Made by a program: the position numbers and the translations under genes. A DNA stretch of 64,000 nucleotides from contig NZ_BMYF01000014.1 of assembly GCF_014652135.1 (NCBI RefSeq), forward strand, positions 1 through 64,000, in the 5' to 3' direction. The first letter of the stretch is position 1. Every line of letters starts with the position of its first letter. Below, piece after piece: positions 34,527 through 44,384 of the stretch. Under the pieces are notes generated by a model. That model did no database searches. It was not told where the DNA came from and worked only from the letters and a program-made list of their open reading frames with translations. This DNA is from Mongoliitalea lutea (GTDB lineage Bacteria; Bacteroidota; Bacteroidia; Cytophagales; Cyclobacteriaceae).

Positions 34527-35486
34527 TTATTCGTTCGAAAGTGCCCAGTGAAAGGACTTTTCTAATGGTATAAACTCATAGGGAATCAAGGATTTGACTT
34601 TAGAGTTATCCATGATAACTTGAAGCTGGGACATCATGGCCACCTGCTTATTAAGAGGTGTTTTGACAAGGCCAAAAATTTTTCCAATTCCCTGAGTGAA
34701 AAGCGCTATTTTTAATAGAAAAGAAGTCACTGGTTTCGAAGGAGCTGTTTTTCCAAAGACTTTTGCCATAGTAGCAAAGAAATCCTTATAAGAAATGCTG
34801 TTTGCATTGAGAATTACTGATTCATTCCATACCTCTTTTTGAAAGAGTTGGAAGATCAAAGAAACCACATCGCGTACATCAATGTAATTAATCGTACCCA
34901 AGGGATAATAGCTCTTCTCAGTCAAGACATAATCATACACTTGCGCACTGGATCGCTGGTCTGAAATTTTGGTTAGAATCACCGAAGGATGAACTACTAA
35001 AGCCTGTAAGCCTTCCTGTACAGCTCTCCATACTTCCAAGTCACCAAAGTGCTTGGATACAGCATAGGGGGTATTCAAGGGAGAATTGATCCATTGCTGA
35101 TTTTCATCAATGAGGTTTTGTTCCGGAGACTTTCCTAATGCAGCTACTGAACTGACATGAATGAGTTTTTTCACTCCTTTCTCCAGCATGGCATTGACCA
35201 AGTTAGCCGTCCCTTCCCAATTGACTTTATTCAACAGTTCGCGGTCTTTGTTATCAAATGAAACCAATCCAGCAGCATGAATCACCAAATCTATTCCTTT
35301 TAAAGCATCTTCCAAGCTAATTGGATCTAAAAGGTCTCCTTCATGCCATATGATTGGGAGGTTTTTCTCGATTAAGGAAAAATTGGCATTAGCTCTTTTC
35401 AGTCCATGTATTTGACCAACTTGACTAAATTTTTTGGCTAATTTACTTCCGAGAACCCCCGTAATTCCCGTAATCAGGATTTTCAT
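34527..35486 (-). CDS. NAD-dependent epimerase/dehydratase (extended SDR)
   Basis: This 319-residue protein has an N-terminal dinucleotide-binding GITGVLGSKLAKKF. DLVIHAAGLVSFD follows, and the SDR catalytic pair reads YAVSKHFGD (YxxxK). It acts on a nucleotide sugar or a related substrate, exact reaction unknown. It is the last gene of a three-gene overlapping unit with a CpsB-type phosphatase and RfbC. That context suggests surface polysaccharide synthesis. Confidence 0.88.
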   Translation of the reverse strand: MKILITGITGVLGSKLAKKFSQVGQIHGLKRANANFSLIEKNLPIIWHEGDLLDPISLEDALKGIDLVIHAAGLVSFDNKDRELLNKVNWEGTANLVNAMLEKGVKKLIHVSSVAALGKSPEQNLIDENQQWINSPLNTPYAVSKHFGDLEVWRAVQEGLQALVVHPSVILTKISDQRSSAQVYDYVLTEKSYYPLGTINYIDVRDVVSLIFQLFQKEVWNESVILNANSISYKDFFATMAKVFGKTAPSKPVTSFLLKIALFTQGIGKIFGLVKTPLNKQVAMMSQLQVIMDNSKVKSLIPYEFIPLEKSFHWALSNE

Positions 35487-36232
35487 AAAAACTTATTTAA
35501 CACATTTTGCTGCTGAAGCTTTTCGTAGTATTTAGATTTTGGTAAACTCTCCAACATATCCAAATAACGATGATTGTGACAATCTGTTCCAAAGAATTTG
35601 ACTTTTTTCTCATCTATTAGCATCTCAGCAAAGCTTTTAATCGGCTTGGAGTAAAACCCTGTCAATGAAAGAAGATTTATCTGAAAATAAACTTCTCTGT
35701 CAATCAAATCAGACAATAATTTTTTATCTTGAATAAGGTATTGATAACGTTCTGGATGAGCAAAAACTGGCTTATAACCACGCATTTCCATAGCAAAAAA
35801 AATCTCAAATAACATCTGTGGTTTATTAATGAATCCAGTTTCTACTAAAACATAGTTATTAGCAATAGGGAGAAGCTTTTCTCCATTTTGAACTTTATCC
35901 AAAAAAATTTCATCTAAATAATACTCAGCGGCAGCCGTTAATTCAACATTGATTTTTTCCATGATCAATGCCTCTTGAACCAATTTTAAACCTGCAATAA
36001 TAGACTCAGGAGTATTTTTATAAAATTCAGACATTACATGAGGAGTCGTAATTATTTTACGCAATCCTAATTCATGCATTCGTCGAATCAAAGAAATTGA
36101 TTCTTCAATAGTCTTTGCTCCATCATCAATTCCTGGAATCAGATGAGAATGAACATCTACCTGCATCCAATCCAATCGTAATGGTTCAAATTCGGCCTCT
36201 CTTTTTTTAATCAAGAAATTTAATAATCCCAT
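35483..36232 (-). CDS. CpsB/CapC-type PHP-fold tyrosine phosphatase
   Basis: This 249-residue protein has the metal-binding VDVHSHLIPGIDDGA near 27-41. Further PHP ligands lie in TTPHVMSEFYKN, AEYYLDE, FAHPERY and FGTDCHNH. The family removes phosphate from the tyrosine kinase that controls capsule or exopolysaccharide export. It overlaps the gene on each side by 1-4 bp. No partner Wzc-type kinase is in the window. Confidence 0.92.
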   Translation of the reverse strand: MGLLNFLIKKREAEFEPLRLDWMQVDVHSHLIPGIDDGAKTIEESISLIRRMHELGLRKIITTPHVMSEFYKNTPESIIAGLKLVQEALIMEKINVELTAAAEYYLDEIFLDKVQNGEKLLPIANNYVLVETGFINKPQMLFEIFFAMEMRGYKPVFAHPERYQYLIQDKKLLSDLIDREVYFQINLLSLTGFYSKPIKSFAEMLIDEKKVKFFGTDCHNHRYLDMLESLPKSKYYEKLQQQNVLNKFL

Positions 36233-36783
36233 TATAATCCACCTTCACTTAATATTACAAACTCTTCCAAAGTTGGCCAATTTTTATCTTTATCGGAAAG
36301 TATAGGTTCTGAAACTTTCCAATCAATTTTTAGTGCTGGATCACTCCAAAGTATACCACCTTCGCTATCCTTATTGTAGTATGATGAACACTTATATGAA
36401 AAAACTGCATCTTCCAAAACAGAAAACCCATGCGCAAACCCTTGAGGTATGTAAACCATGTTATGAACTTTAGAGTCGAGAACTTGGGAAAAGCTTTGCC
36501 CAAAAGTCTCTGAACCTTTTCTCAGATCAACAACCACATCTAGCACCTTTCCTGTTATTACTCTAACCAATTTAGCTTGGGAATGTAGCCCTTTTTGAAA
36601 GTGCAGACCACGTAGTGTTCCTGCTTTGGAAAATGACTGATTTTCTTGAACCCAAGAATTTTCTATACCTGCCTCTAAGAAAGCATTACTGCGAAATGAT
36701 TCAAGAAAATATCCTCGATTATCTTCATACACCTGAGGATAAATCTCAATCAATCCTTTAATAGGGGTTTCAATGACTTTCAT
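36232..36783 (-). CDS. rfbC: dTDP-4-dehydrorhamnose 3,5-epimerase
   Basis: This 183-residue cupin enzyme makes dTDP-L-rhamnose precursors. It has the N-terminal IKGLIEIYPQVYEDNRGYFLE, then LRGLHFQ with the catalytic His, KLVRVITGKVLDVVVDLR and the IPQGFAHGFSVLED block. rfbA, rfbB and rfbD are absent here. It is the first gene of the three-gene polysaccharide unit, with a -7 box 17 bp upstream. Confidence 0.95.
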   Translation of the reverse strand: MKVIETPIKGLIEIYPQVYEDNRGYFLESFRSNAFLEAGIENSWVQENQSFSKAGTLRGLHFQKGLHSQAKLVRVITGKVLDVVVDLRKGSETFGQSFSQVLDSKVHNMVYIPQGFAHGFSVLEDAVFSYKCSSYYNKDSEGGILWSDPALKIDWKVSEPILSDKDKNWPTLEEFVILSEGGL

Positions 36784-36799
36784 CTTTTTTTTTAATATT

Positions 36800-36807
36800 C
36801 AAATATA
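36800..36807 (-). promoter_or_regulatory. -7 box of the rfbC operon
   Basis: The minus strand reads TATATTTG, an exact fit to TAnnTTTG, 17 bp upstream of the rfbC ATG. Confidence 0.6.
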
Positions 36808-36829
36808 ATAGCTTTTCAACTGAGGTTGA

Positions 36830-36837
36830 TAAATTTG
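36830..36837 (+). promoter_or_regulatory. -7 box of the hflX promoter
   Basis: TAAATTTG fits TAnnTTTG. It is back to back with the rfbC promoter and 51 bp upstream of the hflX ATG. Confidence 0.5.
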
Positions 36838-36887
36838 CGCGGAGAACTTGAGGAACTATTCCTTATTTGAAATCCTTATATTCATCT

Positions 36888-38159
36888 ATGAACAAATATT
36901 CACGAAAAATACAAAAACTTTATGATACTGCCCCCAAGCAAGAAACAGCTGTTTTAGTGGCATTGATCAATCAAGGACAAACAGAGCAACAAGTCAATGA
37001 ATATTTGGAGGAATTAGCTTTTTTGACTGAAACGCTTGGTGCAAAAACAGTATACCGCTTCACCCAACGAATGGAACGTCCAGATGTAAAAACCTTCGTG
37101 GGATCCGGTAAACTTGAGGAAATTCAATCCTATGTGGAGCACTTCCAAGTCAATATGGTCATTTTTGATGATGACTTGAGCCCATCCCAAATGCGAAACT
37201 TAGAGAATGAGCTCAAAGTCAAAGTCTATGATCGCTCTTTATTGATTTTGGATATTTTCCTGAATCGAGCACAAACAGCACAGGCCAAAACCCAAGTAGA
37301 ATTGGCAAGATTCCAATACTTGCTACCACGCCTGACGAATATGTGGACTCACTTGGAACGTCAACGAGGGGGCACAGGAACCCGTGGTGGTGCTGGGGAA
37401 AAAGAAATTGAAACAGATAAGCGGGATATCCGAAATAAAATAACCTTGCTCAAAGAAAAACTCCGGGAAATTGAAAAGCAGGGAGTTACCCAACGTAAAG
37501 GAAGAAAAGGAATTGTCAGAGTAGCCTTGGTAGGCTATACCAATGTGGGTAAGAGTACCTTAATGAACCTGATGACCAAGGCAAATATCTTAGCAGAAAA
37601 TAAGCTTTTTGCTACCGTTGATGCAACTGTCAGAAAAGTAGTCTTGGACAATATTCCATTTTTGCTTTCGGATACGGTAGGGTTTATCCGTAAACTACCG
37701 ACACACCTAATCGAATCCTTTAAGTCAACCCTTGAGGAAGTGCGTGAGGCCGACTTATTGGTACATGTAGTCGATATTTCCCATCCGAGCTTTGAAGAGC
37801 ATATTGCAGTAGTGCAACAAACGCTCAATGAAATCGGTGCAGGGGATAAAAGTATGCTTTTGGTATTCAATAAAATTGACCTAGTCCCACCAATGCCTTC
37901 TGAGGAGGAGCGCCTCCTCATGAGTGACATCGAATTGGAACAACAGCAATACCTGGATTTTGAGAAGCTTTCTGAGGCTTATGCCAAAAAGACTGGGATT
38001 GAGCCGGTATTCATGGCAGCACAAGAAGCCCTGCATATTGAAGAATTCCGAACAGCTTTAGTGAAAGAAGTTAAAAAGCAACACTTAAAAATCTATCCTC
38101 ATTATTTGCAGGACGAAACCATTGATTGGAGTTCGTACTCGGATGAATCAGAGGTTTAA
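36888..38159 (+). CDS. hflX: GTPase HflX
   Basis: This 423-residue ribosome-associated GTPase splits stalled or stressed 70S ribosomes. The N-terminal HflX domain runs to about 150 and ends with GGTGTRGGAGEKEIETDKR. A coiled coil follows, then the G domain with G1 GYTNVGKST (about 210), G3 DTVGF and G4 NKID. The ATG was chosen over a TTG seven codons upstream. It overlaps the converging methyltransferase gene by 4 bp at the 3' end. Confidence 0.95.
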   Translation: MNKYSRKIQKLYDTAPKQETAVLVALINQGQTEQQVNEYLEELAFLTETLGAKTVYRFTQRMERPDVKTFVGSGKLEEIQSYVEHFQVNMVIFDDDLSPSQMRNLENELKVKVYDRSLLILDIFLNRAQTAQAKTQVELARFQYLLPRLTNMWTHLERQRGGTGTRGGAGEKEIETDKRDIRNKITLLKEKLREIEKQGVTQRKGRKGIVRVALVGYTNVGKSTLMNLMTKANILAENKLFATVDATVRKVVLDNIPFLLSDTVGFIRKLPTHLIESFKSTLEEVREADLLVHVVDISHPSFEEHIAVVQQTLNEIGAGDKSMLLVFNKIDLVPPMPSEEERLLMSDIELEQQQYLDFEKLSEAYAKKTGIEPVFMAAQEALHIEEFRTALVKEVKKQHLKIYPHYLQDETIDWSSYSDESEV

Positions 38160-39538
38160 AGATTTCGAATTCTCCATTCTTTAGGATAATAATTATTGGT
38201 GCGGTTCCCGAGGTTTTTGAGCAAGCCTAAACTCAACCCTTGGTACTGCACCAATATCCATCCCTCTGGCAAACCTTCAATGATAAATTCTTCCTTTCGA
38301 AGATAATCCTGGGCTTGTGCGAGTGTTAACTCTTGTACCGCCAAGCCTTCTTTTGGTAAGGTACTCAGTGCCCACTCATGACTGGGTATCCACTGGCCTT
38401 TGTTGATTTTACCGAGCTCTATCCCTACATATTTGATATTTAAAAACTTACTCAAGTGCTCAAAATTGAGCTGATGTTTTTTGGGTAGGTAGAAATAACT
38501 GTCTTGTAAGCTGTAAAAAGCAGAATCCTCAGGAAGACTGATCAGGGAATGTAAGAGTTGCGCATCCGAAGCGGAAACTTGCTTGAGATGCGGATGTTTG
38601 AAATCCTTCATTCTCCTCGGACTTCCTATATAGGCATCTTCCGGCCTTTTGAAAACCACAATAAAAAATCCTTCTCCACGGACCTTATGCGGTAAAAACC
38701 GGTAACCATAAAAATTATCATCGGCACAAGAGATACTGACTTCTTCTATTCCCCAAGCAGGGTCCAAAGGAATCTGAACTGGTTTATAAGAAAACTCTTC
38801 CGTAATAAACTGTACAATTTCCTCATTTTCCTGAGCGTTGAAGGTACAGGTACTGTACAACAAATAACCTCCAGCTTTGACAAGTGCAGCCGCTTGGTCC
38901 ATGATGCGTTGCTGCCGGAGTGCACACAAAGTAACATGATCTTGGGACCATTCTTGCATGGCCGCAGGATCCTTTCTAAACATGCCTTCTCCAGAACAAG
39001 GGGCATCCACCAAGACTACATCGAATAATCCTTCCAAATCCTGAAAATGCTCCGGATCGTTATTGGTTACCAAGGTGTTTCCAAGTCCCCATTTGATGAT
39101 ATTCTCCTTTAAAATGGAAGCCCTGCTTTTGATTACCTCATTGGCCACCAAAAAGCCTTCTTCTCCTATGTAACTGGAAAGCAAGGTGGATTTACCACCT
39201 GGTGCAGCGGATAAATCCAAAAACAAACCATCAGGACTGATAGCCTGACTTCTCAGGATATGATCGATAAACATGGAAGAGGATTCCTGTACATAGTATG
39301 CTCCTGCATGAAATAAAGGATCTAAGGTAAATGACGGTCTATCCTGTAAAAAATAACCATCCTCCACCCAAGGAATTTGTTGGGCAGAGGATGGTATATG
39401 AGCTGTTTTCCCAGGATTGACCCGAATAGAAACAGCCGGATCTTCCTGCAAAGCTTCGCAAAAGTTTTGAAATTCAGCTTCCCCAAGAGAAGCTTGCATG
39501 CGTTTTGAAAAGTCTGCTGGAAGTGGGAATGTTGACAT
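38156..39538 (-). CDS. RsmF-type 16S rRNA (cytosine-C5) methyltransferase
   Basis: This 460-residue protein has a NOL1/NOP2/Sun core (about 25-310) with SAM loop DLSAAPGGKST. The two catalytic Cys are in DAPCSGEGMFRKDP and STCTFNAQENE. C-terminal PUA-like and methyltransferase-accessory domains follow, typical of RsmF/YebU. It methylates cytosine in small-subunit rRNA. The start is the ATG before STFPLPADF, and a longer frame adds 13 doubtful residues. It probably follows the AAA-VWA pair, 39 bp away. Confidence 0.88.
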   Translation of the reverse strand: MSTFPLPADFSKRMQASLGEAEFQNFCEALQEDPAVSIRVNPGKTAHIPSSAQQIPWVEDGYFLQDRPSFTLDPLFHAGAYYVQESSSMFIDHILRSQAISPDGLFLDLSAAPGGKSTLLSSYIGEEGFLVANEVIKSRASILKENIIKWGLGNTLVTNNDPEHFQDLEGLFDVVLVDAPCSGEGMFRKDPAAMQEWSQDHVTLCALRQQRIMDQAAALVKAGGYLLYSTCTFNAQENEEIVQFITEEFSYKPVQIPLDPAWGIEEVSISCADDNFYGYRFLPHKVRGEGFFIVVFKRPEDAYIGSPRRMKDFKHPHLKQVSASDAQLLHSLISLPEDSAFYSLQDSYFYLPKKHQLNFEHLSKFLNIKYVGIELGKINKGQWIPSHEWALSTLPKEGLAVQELTLAQAQDYLRKEEFIIEGLPEGWILVQYQGLSLGLLKNLGNRTNNYYPKEWRIRNL

Positions 39539-39577
39539 GTGATGAGTTGATAAGACTGCGAAAGTACGCAATTTCAC

Positions 39578-41098
39578 TTATTCATCATCCTCATCAAAAT
39601 CATCCGAAGGATTTCCCATTTCAAACATGCTGCTAAACAAGTCTTTGAACTGCAATCCTGTATCCAGCATGCGCTTGCTCAATTGGCTGTATTCCGCAAG
39701 GCCGTGTAGCAAAAACTCCATGAAGAATTCTTTTTCTTTTTCGGCTAATCTTGGGATTGATTTGGTCACTAATGCTTCCAAACCTGGCACTTGATGCAAG
39801 AGCTCTTTGTAAGATTTATCCGACTGGGAGGTTAATAAGTCCAACGTGTTTCCTTCCCCAAACCAAGCCAATGGCAGGACGTATGGATTACCTTCTTTAT
39901 CTTTTTTCTTTTGCTCAGGAGAAGGGAAGTAATCCACAAACTGTGTTCGAATAGCTTTTCCAATCAAGTTATAGGCTACCAAGCCTGCACCTTCTTGTTC
40001 GCCTTCATACACTAATTCCACTTTACCGGTAATGGCCGGTATTACTCCCATTAAGTCAGCAATTCGAGCAACTGTCTCTTGTTCATTATTAAGATACAAG
40101 CGTCTTTCAGCAGCAGATACCAAATTTTCTAAAGCTGAGATTGTCAAGCGTGCAGAGACACCACTTTTTTCATCCACAAACTCAGAGTTTCTAGCCTCGA
40201 TTGCAATCTGCTCAATCAAATCCTTCAAAAGTTCAGGGATATGGATGCGTTCCATTGGTTTACCCTGCAAGTTGGCTTCCTGAGCGGTGATTTTTTTACC
40301 CGTATCAATTGACTTTGGATAGTGGGTAATGATTTGGCTTTCTATCCGATCTTTTAACGGGGTCACAATAGAACCTCTATTGGTATAGTCCTCAGGATTA
40401 GCGGTAAATACAAATTGAATATCCAAGGGTAAACGCAACTTAAAACCACGGATCTGTATATCACCTTCCTGTAGGATATTGAACAGAGCAACCTGGATTC
40501 TAGCTTGCAAATCCGGCAATTCGTTGATGACGAAAATGGAGCGGTGCGAACGAGGTACTAAGCCATAATGAATTACCCGCTCATCATTGTAAGATAATTT
40601 CATCGTTGCTGCCTTGATAGGATCTACATCACCGATCAAGTCAGCCACAGATACATCCGGTGTGGCCAGTTTCTCGGTATAGCGATCTGAACGATGCCAC
40701 CAGCTGATAGGAGTTTGGTCTCCCTTATGGGCAATCAATTCTTTCGCAAATGTAGATAATGGAGCCAAGGGATCGTCATTTAACTCAGAGCCTTCAATTA
40801 CCGGAACATACTCATCCAGCAATAAGGTCATCATTCGGGCAATTCTGGTTTTAGCCTGACCTCTCAACCCTAGCAAATTGATATTATGCTTGGATAAGAT
40901 TGCCCGCTCGATATCCGGAATGACGGTATCTTCATACCCCCAGATCCCTTCAAAGACATTTTGCTTGGTCTTGATTTTCTGAATCAAATTTTTTCTCAGC
41001 TCTTCTTTGATAGAAACAGGCTGGTAACCGGAAGCTTTCAGTTCTCCCAGCGTTTTTATTTTCAATAAATCTTTTGAGGCAATAGCGTGGTAGTCCAT
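39578..41098 (-). CDS. AAA+ ATPase, magnesium-chelatase/MoxR-like
   Basis: This is a 506-residue protein with a Walker A variant GLRGQAKTR (about 79-87). A Walker B/sensor region reads FVINELPDLQARIQVALFNILQEGD, and lid and C-terminal helical domains follow. Family members are ATPase chaperones that insert metals or remodel VWA-domain partners. Its ATG overlaps the stop of the VWA gene by 1 bp (TAATG), so the two work as a pair. The client is unknown. Confidence 0.88.
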   Translation of the reverse strand: MDYHAIASKDLLKIKTLGELKASGYQPVSIKEELRKNLIQKIKTKQNVFEGIWGYEDTVIPDIERAILSKHNINLLGLRGQAKTRIARMMTLLLDEYVPVIEGSELNDDPLAPLSTFAKELIAHKGDQTPISWWHRSDRYTEKLATPDVSVADLIGDVDPIKAATMKLSYNDERVIHYGLVPRSHRSIFVINELPDLQARIQVALFNILQEGDIQIRGFKLRLPLDIQFVFTANPEDYTNRGSIVTPLKDRIESQIITHYPKSIDTGKKITAQEANLQGKPMERIHIPELLKDLIEQIAIEARNSEFVDEKSGVSARLTISALENLVSAAERRLYLNNEQETVARIADLMGVIPAITGKVELVYEGEQEGAGLVAYNLIGKAIRTQFVDYFPSPEQKKKDKEGNPYVLPLAWFGEGNTLDLLTSQSDKSYKELLHQVPGLEALVTKSIPRLAEKEKEFFMEFLLHGLAEYSQLSKRMLDTGLQFKDLFSSMFEMGNPSDDFDEDDE

Positions 41099-42201
41099 TA
41101 GTTGAATTTTTTGGTTCTATTTCGTCTGTAATCTTCAAAAATCAAATCGCCCAAACCTTTCAGGCTACTGTAATAGGCATTTCCATTATTCACTTTGGTA
41201 AACTCCTTGACAAATTCTTTGAGATAAGGATCTGAAGCAATCATAAAGGTAGTTACAGGTATTTTGAGTTTACGGCACTGTGCTGCCAATTTCAAGGTCT
41301 CGTTCAAAATCTTACTATCAATACCGAAACTGTTTTTGTAGTACTTGATACCCACCTTCAGACAGGTTGGCTTGCCATCCGTTATCATGAAGATTTGCTT
41401 GTTGGGGTTTTTCCTTCTTCTCAATAAGTCCATAGCCAATTCCAGCCCAGCTACGGTATTGGTATGATAAGGTCCAACTTGTAAATAGGGCAAATCCTTG
41501 ATTTCTATTTGCCAGGCATCGTTTCCAAACACGATAATATCTAAAGTATCCTTGGGGTATTTGGTTTTGATTAACTCTGCCAGAGCCATTGCTACCTTCT
41601 TTGCAGGCGTAATTCGATCCTCACCATACAGTATCATGGAGTGACTGATATCAATCATTAGTACAGTGGAAGTTTGGGTCTTGTACTCCTGCTCGACTAC
41701 TTCCAAATCACCTTCCGTCAACAGAAAGTCGCTCGAAAATCCATGATTGATTTGTGCATTACGGATGGAGTCCGTCAACGCTATGTGATCCAGATTATCT
41801 CCAAAAGCATAAGGACGTCTATCCGTACCCTGCTCTTCTCCTAGGCCTGTGTGCGTAGTTTTATGTCGACCAGATTTTCCTTTTTTCAACTTTCCAAAAA
41901 TCTCCTCCAAGGCACTCTTTCGGATGGTTTGTTCTGCTTTGGCAGTAATCTCAAACTTCCCTTGCTGGTTTTCTTCCGTTAGGTACCCTTTGGATTTCAA
42001 GTCTTCAATAAAATCTCCGATTCCATAGTTCGGATTAGTCAATTGATACCGCTGATCCAAGTTGGTCAACCAACTCAGTGCCTCTGCCACATCTCCTCCG
42101 GTCATAGTGACCAATTGGAGGAAGATATTGAGCAAGTTTTCGAAGGTATTTTTATCGGGATCTTGCGGAGGAATATATTGGGAAAATCTAAAGCCTTTCA
42201 T
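41098..42201 (-). CDS. VWA (von Willebrand A) domain protein
   Basis: This is a 367-residue cytoplasmic protein. The N-terminal 130 residues are helical. The VWA domain (about 175-360) has an intact MIDAS metal site: DISHS, a conserved Thr in NTVAG, and TDGKP. It pairs with the AAA+ gene below it in the CoxE/BatA-type manner. Such pairs assemble cofactors or protein complexes. It is the first gene of the unit, divergent from the small membrane protein gene. Confidence 0.88.
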   Translation of the reverse strand: MKGFRFSQYIPPQDPDKNTFENLLNIFLQLVTMTGGDVAEALSWLTNLDQRYQLTNPNYGIGDFIEDLKSKGYLTEENQQGKFEITAKAEQTIRKSALEEIFGKLKKGKSGRHKTTHTGLGEEQGTDRRPYAFGDNLDHIALTDSIRNAQINHGFSSDFLLTEGDLEVVEQEYKTQTSTVLMIDISHSMILYGEDRITPAKKVAMALAELIKTKYPKDTLDIIVFGNDAWQIEIKDLPYLQVGPYHTNTVAGLELAMDLLRRRKNPNKQIFMITDGKPTCLKVGIKYYKNSFGIDSKILNETLKLAAQCRKLKIPVTTFMIASDPYLKEFVKEFTKVNNGNAYYSSLKGLGDLIFEDYRRNRTKKFN

Positions 42202-42254
42202 AATAGCTATCTAACAAAATGTTAGCGCTTGTAGTTTAGCCTACGTACTAAAAA

Positions 42255-42476
42255 ATGTCTCCCATGAAAAATTATCTCTTTCCAGTTTACTTGGTGACAG
42301 CCTTCCTAATCGTCTATGTCACAGCAATTCAGGCAAATTTAAGCACAGCGCTTATTTTGTTCATGTTTTCGATTTCTCCCTTGCCAATCTTGTGGATGGT
42401 ATACAGAGTCCTCACAGCTGATGTAGAGGTAACCTCCACTTTTGAAGAAAAGTGGTACGAGGACCACGAAAAATAA
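42255..42476 (+). CDS. Small two-helix membrane protein
   Basis: A 73-residue protein with hydrophobic helices at about 8-24 and 30-50 and an acidic C-terminus (EEKWYEDHEK). There is no recognised family. An internal ATG (MKNYLFP) is an alternative start. It sits between the VWA gene and prfA with its own short upstream region. Similar small proteins upstream of prfA seem frequent in this order, but I cannot confirm that. Confidence 0.65.
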   Translation: MSPMKNYLFPVYLVTAFLIVYVTAIQANLSTALILFMFSISPLPILWMVYRVLTADVEVTSTFEEKWYEDHEK

Positions 42477-42615
42477 AATTATAATTAACCGAAGAAAACA
42501 TGTTTACGGGCGAGTTCAGGATGTATTCTTTCGAAAATCCACCTACGATAGGGGCAATGTATTTTTTACTCCCTAGGTTTTACTAATTTTACGCCTCCAA
42601 AAATCAACAAACATT

Positions 42616-43689
42616 ATGCTTGATAAGCTACAAGCGCTCAAGGACAGATTTATAGAAGTCGGACAACTCATCGTTCAGCCGGAGTCCATGTCCGACATGA
42701 GTAAATATACCAAACTTACCAAAGAATATAAGGACCTTGAAAAAATCGTTGCCCTGTACGATGAATACAAATTGGTCTTAGACAATATTACGAGTACCAA
42801 AGAAATCCTAGAAAAGGAGAAAGATCCCGAGTTCCGGGAAATGGCGAAATTGGAGTTGGATGAATTACGAGCCAAAGAACAAGAACTCGAGGCAACGATC
42901 AAGCAACAGCTTATTCCTAAAGACCCTAATGATTCCAAAGATTGTATTTTGGAAGTTCGCGCAGGTACAGGAGGAGACGAAGCAGCGATCTTTGCCGGAG
43001 ATCTTTTTCGAATGTATCAGCGCTTTTGCGAAAAGCAGCAGTGGAAACTCACCGTTCTTGACCTGACCTTTGGGTCTTCCGGAGGATACAAAGAAATCAT
43101 CAGTACCATTACAGGGGCAGATGTCTATGGAATGATGAAATACGAATCCGGAGTCCATCGGGTACAGCGCGTACCGGCTACTGAAACTCAGGGAAGGGTA
43201 CATACCTCAGCAGCCACTGTAGCGGTACTACCTGAAATGGATGAAGTTGAGGTAGAACTAAATATGAATGATATCCGAAAAGACACATACTGTTCTTCAG
43301 GACCAGGTGGGCAATCGGTTAATACCACGTATTCTGCGGTACGACTGACTCACAATCCAACAGGGTTGGTAGTAACCTGTCAAGATGAAAAGTCCCAAAT
43401 CAAGAACTTTGAAAAAGCACTAAAGGTACTTCGTTCACGTCTATATGAAATAGAGCTTGCTAAACATAATGATGCAGTTGGTGCGCAAAGAAAATCAATG
43501 GTGGGTAGTGGAGACAGATCGGATAAGATCAGAACGTACAATTATCCACAAAGTCGGGTGACAGACCATCGTATCAATAAGACTGTCTACAATTTGCCAG
43601 ATGTGATGGATGGTGACATTGTAGATTTCATTCAAGCCTTGCGTTTGGCCGAAAATCTGGACAAAATGAATGAAACTGGCTTGGAGTAA
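42616..43689 (+). CDS. prfA: Peptide chain release factor 1
   Basis: This 357-residue RF1 recognises UAA and UAG and releases the finished peptide. The GGQ motif lies in GPGGQSVNTT (about 230). The N-terminal coiled coil is followed by domain 2, with the codon-reading PxT-type loop in RVPATETQGRVHTSAATV, which separates RF1 from RF2. No programmed frameshift is present, as expected for RF1. Confidence 0.97.
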   Translation: MLDKLQALKDRFIEVGQLIVQPESMSDMSKYTKLTKEYKDLEKIVALYDEYKLVLDNITSTKEILEKEKDPEFREMAKLELDELRAKEQELEATIKQQLIPKDPNDSKDCILEVRAGTGGDEAAIFAGDLFRMYQRFCEKQQWKLTVLDLTFGSSGGYKEIISTITGADVYGMMKYESGVHRVQRVPATETQGRVHTSAATVAVLPEMDEVEVELNMNDIRKDTYCSSGPGGQSVNTTYSAVRLTHNPTGLVVTCQDEKSQIKNFEKALKVLRSRLYEIELAKHNDAVGAQRKSMVGSGDRSDKIRTYNYPQSRVTDHRINKTVYNLPDVMDGDIVDFIQALRLAENLDKMNETGLE

Positions 43690-43786
43690 GTTTTTTTTGA
43701 AAAATAAACTTATCTTTAAACTTAACGAGCCATAAAAGAATAATCGTCTCTTGGGGCCGTTATAACAGTTAAATCCCAGAGTATTC

Positions 43787-44326
43787 ATGAAAATTCAAGG
43801 AAAAGGAAATGTCAGTCTTGTTCGTTGGCATGATGGTCACTTTCACGCACTTTACCCTATTGCAAACAATCCAAAGATCGCAGCTAATCTAAAAGACATC
43901 TTCCCTTCTCCTTATACTATTCACGATGCCCGTCATTGGATCGAGCATAACATCAAGTTTACTCCACCACAAAACTTCGCTATCGAGTATGATGGGCAAC
44001 TAGTAGGGTCAATAGGTAGTGAAATTGGCAAAAATGAGCTGAGGACCAATATGGAAATTGGGTTTTGGGTGGCAGAACCTTTTTGGGGAAAAGGTATTGC
44101 TCAAGAAGCCTTGCAATTATTCACGGAATATTTGTTAGAGAATTTTCCTAACATCAAGCGCTTTTACGCACAGGTATTTGATTTCAACATCCCGGCCATG
44201 AAAGTTTTGGAAAACTCTGGCTATGAAGCAGAAGCTATTCTTCGTCATGGATACATAAAAAATGGCGTGGTAGGAGATCTATTTCAATTCGTCATCATCC
44301 GGGAAGAGGTAGAGAAATATACATGA
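43787..44326 (+). CDS. GNAT family acetyltransferase (RimJ/RimL-like)
   Basis: This is a 179-residue protein with the acetyl-CoA binding motif MEIGFWVAEPFWGKGIAQEAL, read as WGKGIA (Q/RxxGxG/A type). A C-terminal AMKVLENSGYEAEAIL segment is typical of RimJ-type protein or small-molecule N-acetyltransferases. The substrate is unknown. It is a single gene with a shared terminator after it. Confidence 0.9.
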   Translation: MKIQGKGNVSLVRWHDGHFHALYPIANNPKIAANLKDIFPSPYTIHDARHWIEHNIKFTPPQNFAIEYDGQLVGSIGSEIGKNELRTNMEIGFWVAEPFWGKGIAQEALQLFTEYLLENFPNIKRFYAQVFDFNIPAMKVLENSGYEAEAILRHGYIKNGVVGDLFQFVIIREEVEKYT

Positions 44327-44347
44327 TTATATCGATTAATCAACCAT

Positions 44348-44383
44348 AAAAAAGGCTCCTTGCTAAACCAAAGAGCCTTTTTT
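44348..44383. terminator. Bidirectional terminator, GNAT / trans-sulfuration genes
   Basis: AAAAAAGGCTC pairs with GAGCCTTTTTT as an 11-bp stem between converging genes. Confidence 0.9.
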
Positions 44384-44384
44384 A